Source: Desulfobacterales bacterium (GTDB lineage: Bacteria > Desulfobacterota > Desulfobacteria > Desulfobacterales > C00003106). From it: 5,161 nucleotides of DNA. Positions 1-4,552 of the stretch are shown here, piece by piece (positions within the stretch are counted from its first letter, which is position 1; every line of letters begins with the position of its first letter). The position numbers were made by a program, and so were the translations under genes. The stretch is from contig JAUVFC010000141.1 in NCBI GenBank assembly GCA_030594505.1, positions 1 through 5,161 on the forward strand. Direction: 5' to 3'. Below the pieces are notes generated by a model. The model saw only the letters and a list, made by a program, of their open reading frames with translations, was not told the DNA's origin and ran no database searches.

Positions 1-77
1 CATAACAATCACCATTGACATGTGGGAGTAAGCGCAGGAGGGTTCAACTGCCTTCTCGCCACGTCAATTGTTGATAA
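1..77. repeat. Imperfect inverted repeat at window edge
   Basis: AACAAT at 4-9 pairs with ATTGTT at 67-72. Further in, TGAC at 16-19 and GTGG at 22-25 pair with CCACGTCA at 59-66, with a two-base bulge. The 33 bases between the arms form no strong stem. The two-box layout is loosely like an integron attC site, and the right box GTTGATA fits the GTTRRRY consensus at only 5 of 7 positions. The left end may be cut by the window edge. No reading frame here looks coding. Confidence 0.35.
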
Positions 78-84
78 TCGCCGA

Positions 85-154
85 ATCGGGTAGCCGGGGG
101 TTTTTCTCCCCCGGCCCACACACCACCTAGCATGCGGGTCCGCACGAACTAAAA
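85..154 (-). mobile_element. Possible 3'-end remnant of a group II intron (domain VI-like stem-loop)
   Basis: Seen: on either strand GCCGGGGG (93-100) and CCCCCGGC (108-115) form a perfect 8-bp stem around a 7-base loop. Read on the minus strand, the stem is followed by TACCCGAT ending at 85. This puts an unpaired A seven bases from a terminal AT, as expected for the branch-point A and AY 3' end of a group II intron. A second small hairpin (TGCG/CGCA, 135-146) precedes it, and GTTC near 150 could be the last bases of domain V. The rest of domain V and any reverse transcriptase are absent, so at most a stump remains. It could instead be an unrelated GC-rich hairpin or terminator. Confidence 0.35.
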
Positions 155-202
155 ATGTCCAAGTGCCACCGATGTCACCGGATTGTCGCCCATTAAAAGC
201 AA

Positions 203-255
203 GCTATGACAAACTATGATAAAAAGTTGACTAAATGTGTCATTAATTGTAGAGT
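203..255 (+). promoter_or_regulatory. Likely promoter and operator of the toxin-antitoxin operon
   Basis: TTGACT (227-232) and TAGAGT (250-255) are spaced by 17 bases, a reasonable sigma-70-type pair upstream of the antitoxin ATG at 301. A 10-base direct repeat containing CTATGA (201-210 and 211-220) and an inverted pair ATGACA (206-211) / TGTCAT (238-243) bracket the -35 box. Phd/YefM antitoxins usually repress their own operon by binding such palindromes, so these are candidate operator half-sites. The assignment is inference. Confidence 0.4.
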
Positions 256-300
256 TATTATTATCTTATATGTCAACATCATATTGAAGGGGTAACAACA

Positions 301-588
301 ATGAGATTTGTCTCCATCCGTGATCTGCGTCTCAAGCCGAGTGAGGTGTGGAAGCTGGCGCAACAGGAAAAAGATTTGGTTATTACGGCGAACGGGCGGC
401 CCATCGCTATATTAACCGGAGTGAACGAAGAAACCTTCGAACAAGAGTTGGATGTTATCCAGAGAGCACGGGCGCTCAAGGCGTTGGACAGTCTCCATAG
501 AGATTCTGTAAGTAAAGGTACTCATCAGATAAGCAGCGAAGCAATTCAATCGGAAATTAATGCGGTGAGAAAAGGAAAGCGGCGTTGA
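301..588 (+). CDS. Phd/YefM-family antitoxin
   Basis: A 95-residue protein with the usual layout of a Phd/YefM antitoxin. The N-terminal domain (about 1-50) carries a V-S-I-R-D-L-R start, the helix around EVWKLAQ, and the strand pair LVITANGRPIAIL at 26-38, which matches the family hallmark 'vvIT..GrPvAvL'. In this family that domain dimerises and binds the operon's own promoter. The charged C-terminal half (about 50-95, rich in K, R and E) should wrap the toxin. The ATG at 301 has a good ribosome binding site, GAAGGGG at 285-291. The stop overlaps the toxin start (TTGA, 585-588), so the two are probably translationally coupled, with antitoxin made first. Family call is firm; the partner is inferred from adjacency. 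Confidence 0.88.
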   Translation: MRFVSIRDLRLKPSEVWKLAQQEKDLVITANGRPIAILTGVNEETFEQELDVIQRARALKALDSLHRDSVSKGTHQISSEAIQSEINAVRKGKRR

Positions 589-989
589 AGATTGTTCTGG
601 ATACAAACGTCCTTGTCTCCGCATTCCTCAAACCGCGGAGCAATCCGGCAAGGATCCTGCGTTTAGTCCTTCAGGGAGATGTTCACATCGTAGTTAATGA
701 ACACATCCTGGCAGAGTATTTAGAGGTTTTGACACGGCCAAAATTTGATCTGAACCCCGACAATGTCCGGATCATCATCGAGTTCATCCGTGCGAAGGGT
801 ATAAAGGCCCCTGCCCTCGCTGAATCGTTTCAACTCCCGGACAGCAGCGACGAGCCTTTCCTGGAGGCAGCCCTGGCAGCTCTGGCTGATTTTCTGATCA
901 CGGGTAATAAGAAGCATTTTCCCAAAAAATTGTGCAAGGGACAAAAGGTGGTCAGTCCACAGGAGTTTTTAGGCCGATTGGGTAAATAG
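585..989 (+). CDS. PIN-domain toxin (VapC-like ribonuclease, COG1569-type)
   Basis: A 134-residue single PIN domain. The acidic residues expected to hold the catalytic metal ions are all present: D6 in the opening LDTNVLVSAF, E44 in the helix ILAEYLEVL, D89 in SSDEPFLEAAL, and D102 before the ITGNKKHF segment. The toxin is therefore probably an active Mg/Mn-dependent RNase that cuts tRNA, rRNA or mRNA when its antitoxin is lost. The exact target cannot be read from sequence. The start is TTG at 585, inside the antitoxin stop, with GGAAAG at 574-579 as ribosome binding site. No ATG lies near the N-terminal LDTN motif, so TTG is the only sensible start. The weak start may hold toxin output below antitoxin output. 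Pairing a Phd/YefM-type antitoxin with PIN is common for this COG. Confidence 0.88.
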   Translation: MKIVLDTNVLVSAFLKPRSNPARILRLVLQGDVHIVVNEHILAEYLEVLTRPKFDLNPDNVRIIIEFIRAKGIKAPALAESFQLPDSSDEPFLEAALAALADFLITGNKKHFPKKLCKGQKVVSPQEFLGRLGK

Positions 990-1075
990 CCGTCCCGTTT
1001 GTAATTAAAGACACCCGGCCCTCTCAAAGTAAGGGTTTTATCCTTTCACCTTTCGCCTTGCACCTCATACCTTTG

Positions 1076-1136
1076 CATAACGCGACATTTGGATGTCCTT
1101 GCGTTTTATTCGGCGTTCCTCAAGCTTGGCGTTATG
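1076..1136. repeat. Inverted repeat CATAACGC/GCGTTATG, attC- or MITE-like
   Basis: CATAACGC (1076-1083) and GCGTTATG (1129-1136) are perfect complements 61 bases apart end to end. A short inner hairpin, GACAT/ATGTC (1084-1097), lies next to the left arm. Length and position downstream of a toxin-antitoxin pair would suit an integron attC site. However, the outer boxes GCATAAC and GTTATGA match RYYYAAC and GTTRRRY only in part (6/7 and 5/7), and the inner boxes do not pair well. A small decayed insertion element is an equally good reading. Confidence 0.35.
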
Positions 1137-1228
1137 ACCCTGTATAAATATGACTGAAACAAAGACGATAAGAGTACCTTGGTTCATCAAGCAGACGTTA
1201 AATAACACGTATCTCAAGCTGCTAAAAT

Positions 1229-1250
1229 GATTTTTTTGAGCAAAAAAATC
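1229..1250. repeat. Perfect A/T-rich hairpin upstream of dciA
   Basis: GATTTTTTT (1229-1237), loop GAGC (1238-1241) and AAAAAAATC (1242-1250) form a perfect 9-bp stem with a 4-base loop. On the minus strand the descending arm ends in a run of seven Ts. The stem is weak in GC, so it is a poor intrinsic terminator, but it could still bend DNA or mark a protein site. Function unknown. Confidence 0.4.
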
Positions 1251-1339
1251 TAAAAGGGCTGATCGGCCTGAACCTACATCGGATTTTGGGAGTTTATTCT
1301 CAAGTTGACTTTGATGTCAGAATTGGATAGTCTTCACGC

Positions 1340-1660
1340 ATGCACAAACCTACACGCAAGCGCTTAAAAAGCCCTTTGCCGGTCGGGGAGATATTGCAGG
1401 ACGCACTCAAGGCTTCCAAAATCAATATTAATCTTGAAACATGCAAGTTATGGGATCTTTGGGATAATGTTGTAGGGCCGGCAATCGCGCGCAACGCACA
1501 GCCGGAAACAATAAAAGGAAGTCTCTTGATTGTCCATGTTTCAGGAGCGCCGTGGATGCACCACCTACAATTCATGAAAGAAGAACTGATTGAAAAACTG
1601 AATAAGGTGCTGGGTGAAAAAGCTGTTTCCGATATCAGGTTTAAAATAGGACCGTTGTAA
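1340..1660 (+). CDS. dciA: DUF721/DciA-family protein (predicted helicase-loader type)
   Basis: A 106-residue protein recognisable as DUF721. It has the core W41-DNVVG at 41-46 with the following A-x-A-R-N-A-Q-P-E segment, the strand SLLIVHVSGAPWMHHLQ (61-77) with its conserved W72, the helix ending in EKLNKVLG (85-92), and the final strand DIRFKIG (98-104). Members called DciA help load the replicative helicase DnaB in bacteria that lack DnaC or DnaI. That role is known for some relatives and inferred here. The basic N-terminus (KPTRKRLK) could contact DNA. The protein is short, with almost nothing after the core domain. ATG 1340 is the first start after an in-frame TAG at 1328-1330, but no good ribosome binding site is visible. 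The gene stands alone and converges on trmN6, with a MITE-like element between. Confidence 0.75.
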   Translation: MHKPTRKRLKSPLPVGEILQDALKASKININLETCKLWDLWDNVVGPAIARNAQPETIKGSLLIVHVSGAPWMHHLQFMKEELIEKLNKVLGEKAVSDIRFKIGPL

Positions 1661-1670
1661 TTCCTACTTA

Positions 1671-1799
1671 GTGTCCATCCAAAATGGTAGATTTTGTCTC
1701 AAGACAAGGCCGCACAAAGGCTTCTACCGGAGGCGTAGTCCCGCCAGGGCGGGACGGAGAACGCAGTATTGAGGCAAAAGATGCCTTTTGGATGGACAC
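1671..1799. mobile_element. 129-bp MITE-like element with long terminal inverted repeats and TA flanks
   Basis: The ends GTGTCCATCCAAAA (1671-1684) and its exact complement (1786-1799) continue inward as imperfect arms, to about 1705 on the left and 1766 on the right, sharing TTTTG and CTCAA. The dinucleotide TA lies on both sides (1669-1670 and 1800-1801), as expected for a target duplication by an IS630/Tc1-mariner-type transposase. The centre holds a perfect GTCCCGCC/GGCGGGAC stem (1738-1745 / 1748-1755). There is no coding capacity, so any movement would need a transposase supplied in trans. Lying between convergent genes, the folded RNA could also stop transcription from both sides. The right end supplies the last base of the trmN6 stop codon. 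Confidence 0.75.
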
Positions 1800-2539
1800 T
1801 ACTCAAACATCGCCCTTACTTCACCCGTATAACTCCCGTCCCTGTTATATATAATAAGCGGACGGTTTATCTTCATACCCGGTCTTCCCCCCTTTCTCCC
1901 TTCCAGAATCACCAATTTCGCCTCTGAGTCAACATAGGGATAGACCGTTCGAAGGAGCTTTGGTTCGAGACCGAACTTCCTCATGCCGCACACCAGGTCG
2001 GTTAAACGCTCTGCGGAATAGATTACAATGATGCGGCCCGATTTCTTCAAGAAAAAGGCGCCGGTTTCAAGAATATCGTGCAGATTCGTCTTTATCTCAT
2101 GACGTGCAATCGCCCGCTGCGGATTCGGATTCACACGCCCGGAGCCGGTCTTTCTGTATGGCGGATTGCTGCAGACGATATCTATATTTCCCTCGGGCAA
2201 GACCCCTTTAAGTTCCTTTAAGTCTTTATGATAAATGGTGATAAGATCATCCATATTGTTTAAGTGGATATTTTCTTTAGCCATTTCAGCCAGATCTTTT
2301 TGTATCTCGACTCCGACAACCTGTGTAATCGATTTTCTGTAGGCAAGAACAAGAGGAATAATCCCGCATCCGGTCCCTAAATCAAGAACAGTATCCGCAG
2401 GCTTCGGCCTTATGTGGTGCGCAAGCACAACCGCATCAATGGAAAATCGATATCCTGTCGCATCTTGAACAACCTTGATACGGCCACCGAATATAGAATC
2501 TAACGTCTTCGTGTCTTGCATGTCCGAATGAAAAACCAT
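1799..2539 (-). CDS. trmN6: tRNA1(Val) (adenine-37-N6)-methyltransferase-like protein, TrmN6/YfiC family
   Basis: A 246-residue class I SAM-dependent methyltransferase, close to the family's usual length of about 245. Seen in order: LDSIFGGRIKVVQ and YRFSIDAVVLAHH (13-42, typical family N-terminus), SAM-binding motif I DLGTGCGIIPLVLA (53-66), acidic motif II GVEIQ (76-80), and catalytic NPPY at 125-128 followed by the G-x-G-R-x-N-P-N-P-Q-R-A-I-A-R-H-E signature (132-148). NPPY marks methylation of an exocyclic amino group. In E. coli the relative modifies A37 of tRNA1(Val); the same substrate is inferred here. The start is uncertain: ATG 2539 has no ribosome binding site, and ATG 2521 (residue 7) is an alternative. 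The C-terminal IIYNRDGSYTGEVRAMFE looks complete. The stop TAG is formed partly by the MITE-like element. Confidence 0.85.
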   Translation of the reverse strand: MVFHSDMQDTKTLDSIFGGRIKVVQDATGYRFSIDAVVLAHHIRPKPADTVLDLGTGCGIIPLVLAYRKSITQVVGVEIQKDLAEMAKENIHLNNMDDLITIYHKDLKELKGVLPEGNIDIVCSNPPYRKTGSGRVNPNPQRAIARHEIKTNLHDILETGAFFLKKSGRIIVIYSAERLTDLVCGMRKFGLEPKLLRTVYPYVDSEAKLVILEGRKGGRPGMKINRPLIIYNRDGSYTGEVRAMFE

Positions 2540-2543
2540 TTTT

Positions 2544-2579
2544 TTTATACTTTACTTTACGTAATTTTTAAGGTATAAA
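2544..2579. promoter_or_regulatory. AT-rich divergent promoter region between trmN6 and the small membrane gene
   Basis: On the plus strand TTTACT (2551-2556) and TATAAA (2574-2579) are 17 bases apart and would drive the gene starting at 2658, leaving a leader of about 70 bases. On the minus strand TTAAAA (2571-2566) and TATAAA (2549-2544), 16 apart, could drive trmN6. Transcription would then begin close to ATG 2539, which favours the ATG at 2521 or leaderless translation. The two sites overlap, so they may compete. This is inference from motif matches only. Confidence 0.35.
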
Positions 2580-2657
2580 TGTTTTGCTTAACATAAGAAA
2601 TTTTTGATGGGAAGCCCTGAGAGCGGGAGTTCTTCATATTTAGACAGGAGATAACAT

Positions 2658-2822
2658 ATGGATACACCTCGAAGAATAGGCACGGCGATTGATTTTGCTG
2701 TTCCCGCCATTGTCGGCGGGGGCTTGATTCAATATTTTTCAGAAAGCTGGTCCGCAGTGGTGGTCTTCGAGATCCTTCTGCTGGTCATAGTGATCGCAGT
2801 TGTGTCCCCAAAAAAAGATTAG
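2658..2822 (+). CDS. Small hydrophobic membrane protein, 54 residues, unknown function
   Basis: A short gene with a strong ribosome binding site, AGGAG at 2646-2650, seven bases before ATG 2658. The product starts with a basic stretch (MDTPRRIG). It has a first hydrophobic segment at about 11-27 (IDFAVPAIVGGGLIQYF), a short turn with SESWS, a very hydrophobic second segment at about 33-49 (AVVVFEILLLVIVIAVV), and ends PKKD. This suggests a one- or two-pass inner-membrane protein with both ends in the cytoplasm if both segments span, by the positive-inside rule. I do not recognise a family. The clear ribosome binding site, upstream promoter-like boxes and ordered hydrophobic pattern argue that it is real. 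It is divergent from trmN6, with no partner gene beside it. Confidence 0.6.
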   Translation: MDTPRRIGTAIDFAVPAIVGGGLIQYFSESWSAVVVFEILLLVIVIAVVSPKKD

Positions 2823-2915
2823 TACGATCAGGGCGGTCCGGTTCCCTTCTCAAAACAGGGTCACGTCCGTTGGCTTTTCGATTTCCTTCCGGATATGCTC
2901 GAGACATTTCTGAGA

Positions 2916-3042
2916 TGAGACCTTTGCATAACTGCCATTTTGAAATTCTTGCCTTCCCCCGGCAACGGGATTTCACTTCGCTCAACTTTCCTGACAAAAA
3001 AATGTCGCATTTTTCAAAGGTCTCACATTGCGCAAAGGTCTC
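2916..3042. mobile_element. IS- or MITE-like remnant with inverted ends TGAGACCTTTG
   Basis: TGAGACCTTTG (2916-2926) and its exact complement CAAAGGTCTCA (3015-3025) are inverted ends of a 110-bp block, with looser pairing further in (CATTTT against AAATG). A third copy of the right end, CAAAGGTCTC, lies 18 bases on at 3033-3042. The interior has no gene. Terminal motifs of this GAGACCTTTGC type look like IS ends to me, but I cannot name the family. The related motif ACCTTTGCATAAC also occurs at 1069-1081. No flanking target duplication is evident. The 2823-2915 stretch before it shows nothing I can identify. Confidence 0.45.
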
Positions 3043-3079
3043 GTTTTTTGCTCTTCAATAGCCGGCTCACTGTTTTCAC

Positions 3080-3167
3080 TGGTGCCTAGGACGAGAATCG
3101 AACTCGTACAGGGACAAGCCCCGAGGGATTTTAAGTCCCTTGCGTCTACCAGTTCCGCCACCCAGGC
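3080..3167 (-). tRNA. tRNA-Leu, anticodon UAA
   Basis: A full class II tRNA read on the minus strand. The acceptor strands GCCTGGG and CCTAGGC pair with one G-U, followed by A73 and an encoded CCA (3082-3080). The anticodon stem AGGGA/TCCCT encloses the loop CTTAAAA, giving anticodon TAA at 3133-3131. A long variable arm with GGG/CCC pairing is typical of leucine tRNAs. The T arm ACGAG-TTCGATT-CTCGT is canonical. It reads UUA (and UUG by wobble). It lies 47 bases downstream of a broken tRNA-Thr on the same strand, and the two were probably one transcript. No clear T-run terminator follows. Confidence 0.95.
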
Positions 3168-3214
3168 ATGATGTTGTACTTACGGTATTTCCCGTCAAGT
3201 TTTCATGTGCTCTA

Positions 3215-3259
<45 letters not shown>

Positions 3260-3275
3260 TCAATCGTTAATTGCC

Positions 3276-3305
3276 TTGATATCACGCACCGTTAGTGATG
3301 GTCAA
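3276..3305 (-). promoter_or_regulatory. Likely promoter of the tRNA-Thr remnant and tRNA-Leu
   Basis: On the minus strand TTGACC (3305-3300) and TATCAA (3281-3276) are 18 bases apart. They would start transcription near 3269, about ten bases before the tRNA-Thr 5' end at 3259, a normal distance for a tRNA promoter. It probably still serves the downstream tRNA-Leu. Confidence 0.4.
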
Positions 3306-3435
3306 GCAAAAATTAGAAGAGGGAAAAACCAGGAAGTTAACTTGGTCCGACCCGCTGGCACCCCCGAACGTTGGCAATACGGGACAATCCTATATCCTGA
3401 TTATGTGGCATAACCTCAGCCCAAGGAGGGTATAA

Positions 3436-3600
3436 ATGAAGTTCTGTGATATGCGATGTGAATATGCATCATGGCCCGAAGATGATTCAGTGGACGGGTC
3501 TGGCTCATGTCGTACATTTCAGGCCCTTTATTGCAAGAGGAAGGGGCGGCTTGTCCATAAAAATCAACTATGTCCTGATAAAATCGAGCGAAAACCCTGA
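3436..3600 (+). CDS. Small cysteine-rich protein, 54 residues, possible metal-binding
   Basis: ATG 3436 follows an excellent ribosome binding site, AAGGAGGG at 3423-3430. The product opens MKFCDMRCEYASWPED, continues DGSGSCRTFQALYCKRKGRLVH and ends with KNQLCPDKIERKP. Cysteines at 4, 8, 25, 33 and 46 give the spacing C-x3-C-x16-C-x7-C-x12-C, which together with H41 could bind zinc or an iron-sulfur centre. No signal peptide or membrane segment is present, so it should be cytoplasmic. It resembles short conserved hypothetical proteins I associate with deltaproteobacteria, of unknown role; that is memory, not a search. Its TGA at 3598-3600 touches the yihY stop on the other strand (together TGATCA), so the two transcripts must overlap. 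Confidence 0.65.
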   Translation: MKFCDMRCEYASWPEDDSVDGSGSCRTFQALYCKRKGRLVHKNQLCPDKIERKP

Positions 3601-4494
3601 TCATTCCCCCGGAGGTGGGTCCGCCCCCTTGCCTGCCAAGGGGGTATACTGCGCAATCGCAGCGCTCAAATGCGCGCCAAATATCACGATGAAATTAATG
3701 ATGTATATCCACGTCATAAAAGACAGTAGCGCGCCTAACGAGCCATACACTATGTTATATCGTGACAGCCCGCTGCTGAGGTACCAACTAAACGCGGCAG
3801 TCACTTCTCCCGCCGCTATCGCCGCAACGAATGCTCCACCAAATGCCTCAGCCCACCGGACTTTCGTATTGGGTACCCAACGATAGAGAAAAATAAACGT
3901 CATACAGATAAACACATAAAGGAACAAATTCGAAAAAATGTGGCGAAACGATGAAATTGAAAGGCCCCCTATCAACTGTACGTTGAAATCAGCAATCAGG
4001 TTAACCACGGTCTTTGCAAGCAAAAATACAGGGAGGAGCGCCACAAAACAGATCACTATGATGAGCGCGATTAATCTGCTCCTGAAAATATTTTGTGCCG
4101 GCGCACCAGGCCAGGCCCTGTTCAGATTATGAACCAGCGTGGTAAAAACATGCGTTGCAGCCCACAGGAGAGCGATCGCCCCCACAATGCCAACCGTGCC
4201 GCGCGCCTGGAGGATTTGCTCTATATTTTGTGTAATCATCTGGTGGGAGGCAACAGGGAGAAACTCGAGGATCGTGTCAAGGATCTGTTCCCGGACGTGC
4301 AAGCTTTCTAATATAACACTGTTTACAGCAACAAGGATCAAAAAAAGGGGAAACAGTGAAAAGAGCGCGTAAAAGGCCATGCTCGCCGCAGCCTCTGGAG
4401 CGTGTTCCTGCCCTGATCTCTGCACGGCATACTTCAACACCTTGAGAATATGAGCAAAGCCTCGACAAATTACGTGCGGTATGTGTTTATCCAT
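3601..4494 (-). CDS. yihY: YihY/BrkB-family inner-membrane protein
   Basis: With the start chosen here the protein has 297 residues and about six membrane segments. Numbered from TTG 4533 these are near 49-75, 113-133, 152-180, 197-218, 228-252 and 262-289. Family marks are the early A-S-M-A-F-Y-A-L-F-S-L-F-P-L-F segment, N-R-A-W, F-L-Y-R-W-V-P-N-T-K-V-R-W (215-227), Y-G-S-L-G-A-L-L-S-F-M-T-W-I-Y (263-277) and F-G-A-H-L-S near the end. YihY/BrkB proteins were once called RNase BN in error; their role is unsettled (envelope or transport suggested). An upstream TTG at 4533 would add 13 residues, but those codons are an alternative frame of the cyclophilin stump, so ATG 4494 is preferred. That ATG overlaps the stump's TAA (ATGGATAA), allowing coupling to darP translation. 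The C-terminus ends in a Pro-rich tail. Confidence 0.85.
   Translation of the reverse strand: MDKHIPHVICRGFAHILKVLKYAVQRSGQEHAPEAAASMAFYALFSLFPLFLILVAVNSVILESLHVREQILDTILEFLPVASHQMITQNIEQILQARGTVGIVGAIALLWAATHVFTTLVHNLNRAWPGAPAQNIFRSRLIALIIVICFVALLPVFLLAKTVVNLIADFNVQLIGGLSISSFRHIFSNLFLYVFICMTFIFLYRWVPNTKVRWAEAFGGAFVAAIAAGEVTAAFSWYLSSGLSRYNIVYGSLGALLSFMTWIYIINFIVIFGAHLSAAIAQYTPLAGKGADPPPGE
3624..3644. terminator. GC-rich hairpin at the yihY 3' end, possible stop signal for the Cys-rich gene
   Basis: CCCCCTTG (3624-3631) and CAAGGGGG (3637-3644) form a perfect 8-bp stem with loop CCTGC. It lies 24 bases past the stop of the plus-strand Cys-rich gene and inside the last codons of yihY. There is no T-run on either strand, so intrinsic termination is doubtful. 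It may instead protect an mRNA 3' end. Confidence 0.3.
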
Positions 4495-4552
4495 CCCTCT
4501 CAAAATTTCCTTCACTTGTCTCAAAAACAACAACAGGATTTTTCTCGCTCAT
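4487..4552 (-). pseudogene. 5' stump of a cyclophilin-type prolyl isomerase gene
   Basis: The 21-codon frame begins MSEK and continues NPVVVFETSEGNF. That segment is typical of the first beta-strand region of bacterial cyclophilin-type peptidyl-prolyl isomerases, which go on to V-E-L and K-A-P-x-T-V-x-N-F. Here the match ends after GNF, then ERDG and a TAA. No other frame continues the cyclophilin. It has a ribosome binding site, GGAGAAG (4564-4558), and its ATG overlaps the darP stop (ATGA, 4552-4549), the arrangement of an intact operon. The stop TAA (4489-4487) overlaps the preferred yihY ATG. I infer that a cyclophilin gene once followed darP and was deleted or replaced, leaving a translated stump. 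It might now work as a leader peptide. The homology is from memory. Confidence 0.55.

Larger units (their letters stand above)
990..1339. other. Gene-free stretch between the toxin and dciA
   Basis: I see no convincing gene. About 1041-1074 is a pyrimidine-rich, CCTTT/CACC-like degenerate stretch. It is followed by an IS-end-like motif (ACCTTTGCATAAC, 1069-1081), an inverted repeat at 1076-1136 and a perfect A/T hairpin at 1229-1250, described separately. A 26-codon frame at 1150-1230 has no ribosome binding site. TTGACT at 1305-1310 with TAGTCT at 1328-1333 (17-base spacing) is a possible but late promoter for dciA. Confidence 0.5.

Noticed and set aside
1150..1230. A 26-codon plus-strand frame (MTETKTIRVPWFIKQ...) ending at the A/T hairpin
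   Set aside because: No ribosome binding site and no family recognised; too short to support.
3356..3376. TGGCAC followed by TTGGCA, suggesting a sigma-54 promoter
   Set aside because: The gap between the two boxes is nine bases rather than five, so GG and GC would not be correctly phased.
3298..3435. A 45-codon plus-strand frame ending TAA directly before the Cys-rich gene's ATG
   Set aside because: No ribosome binding site, no recognisable family or segment pattern, and it overlaps the inferred tRNA promoter; probably chance.
3446..3886. A long plus-strand open frame overlapping the Cys-rich gene and yihY
   Set aside because: Lies mostly antisense to the clear YihY coding sequence and starts inside the Cys-rich gene, which has the real ribosome binding site.
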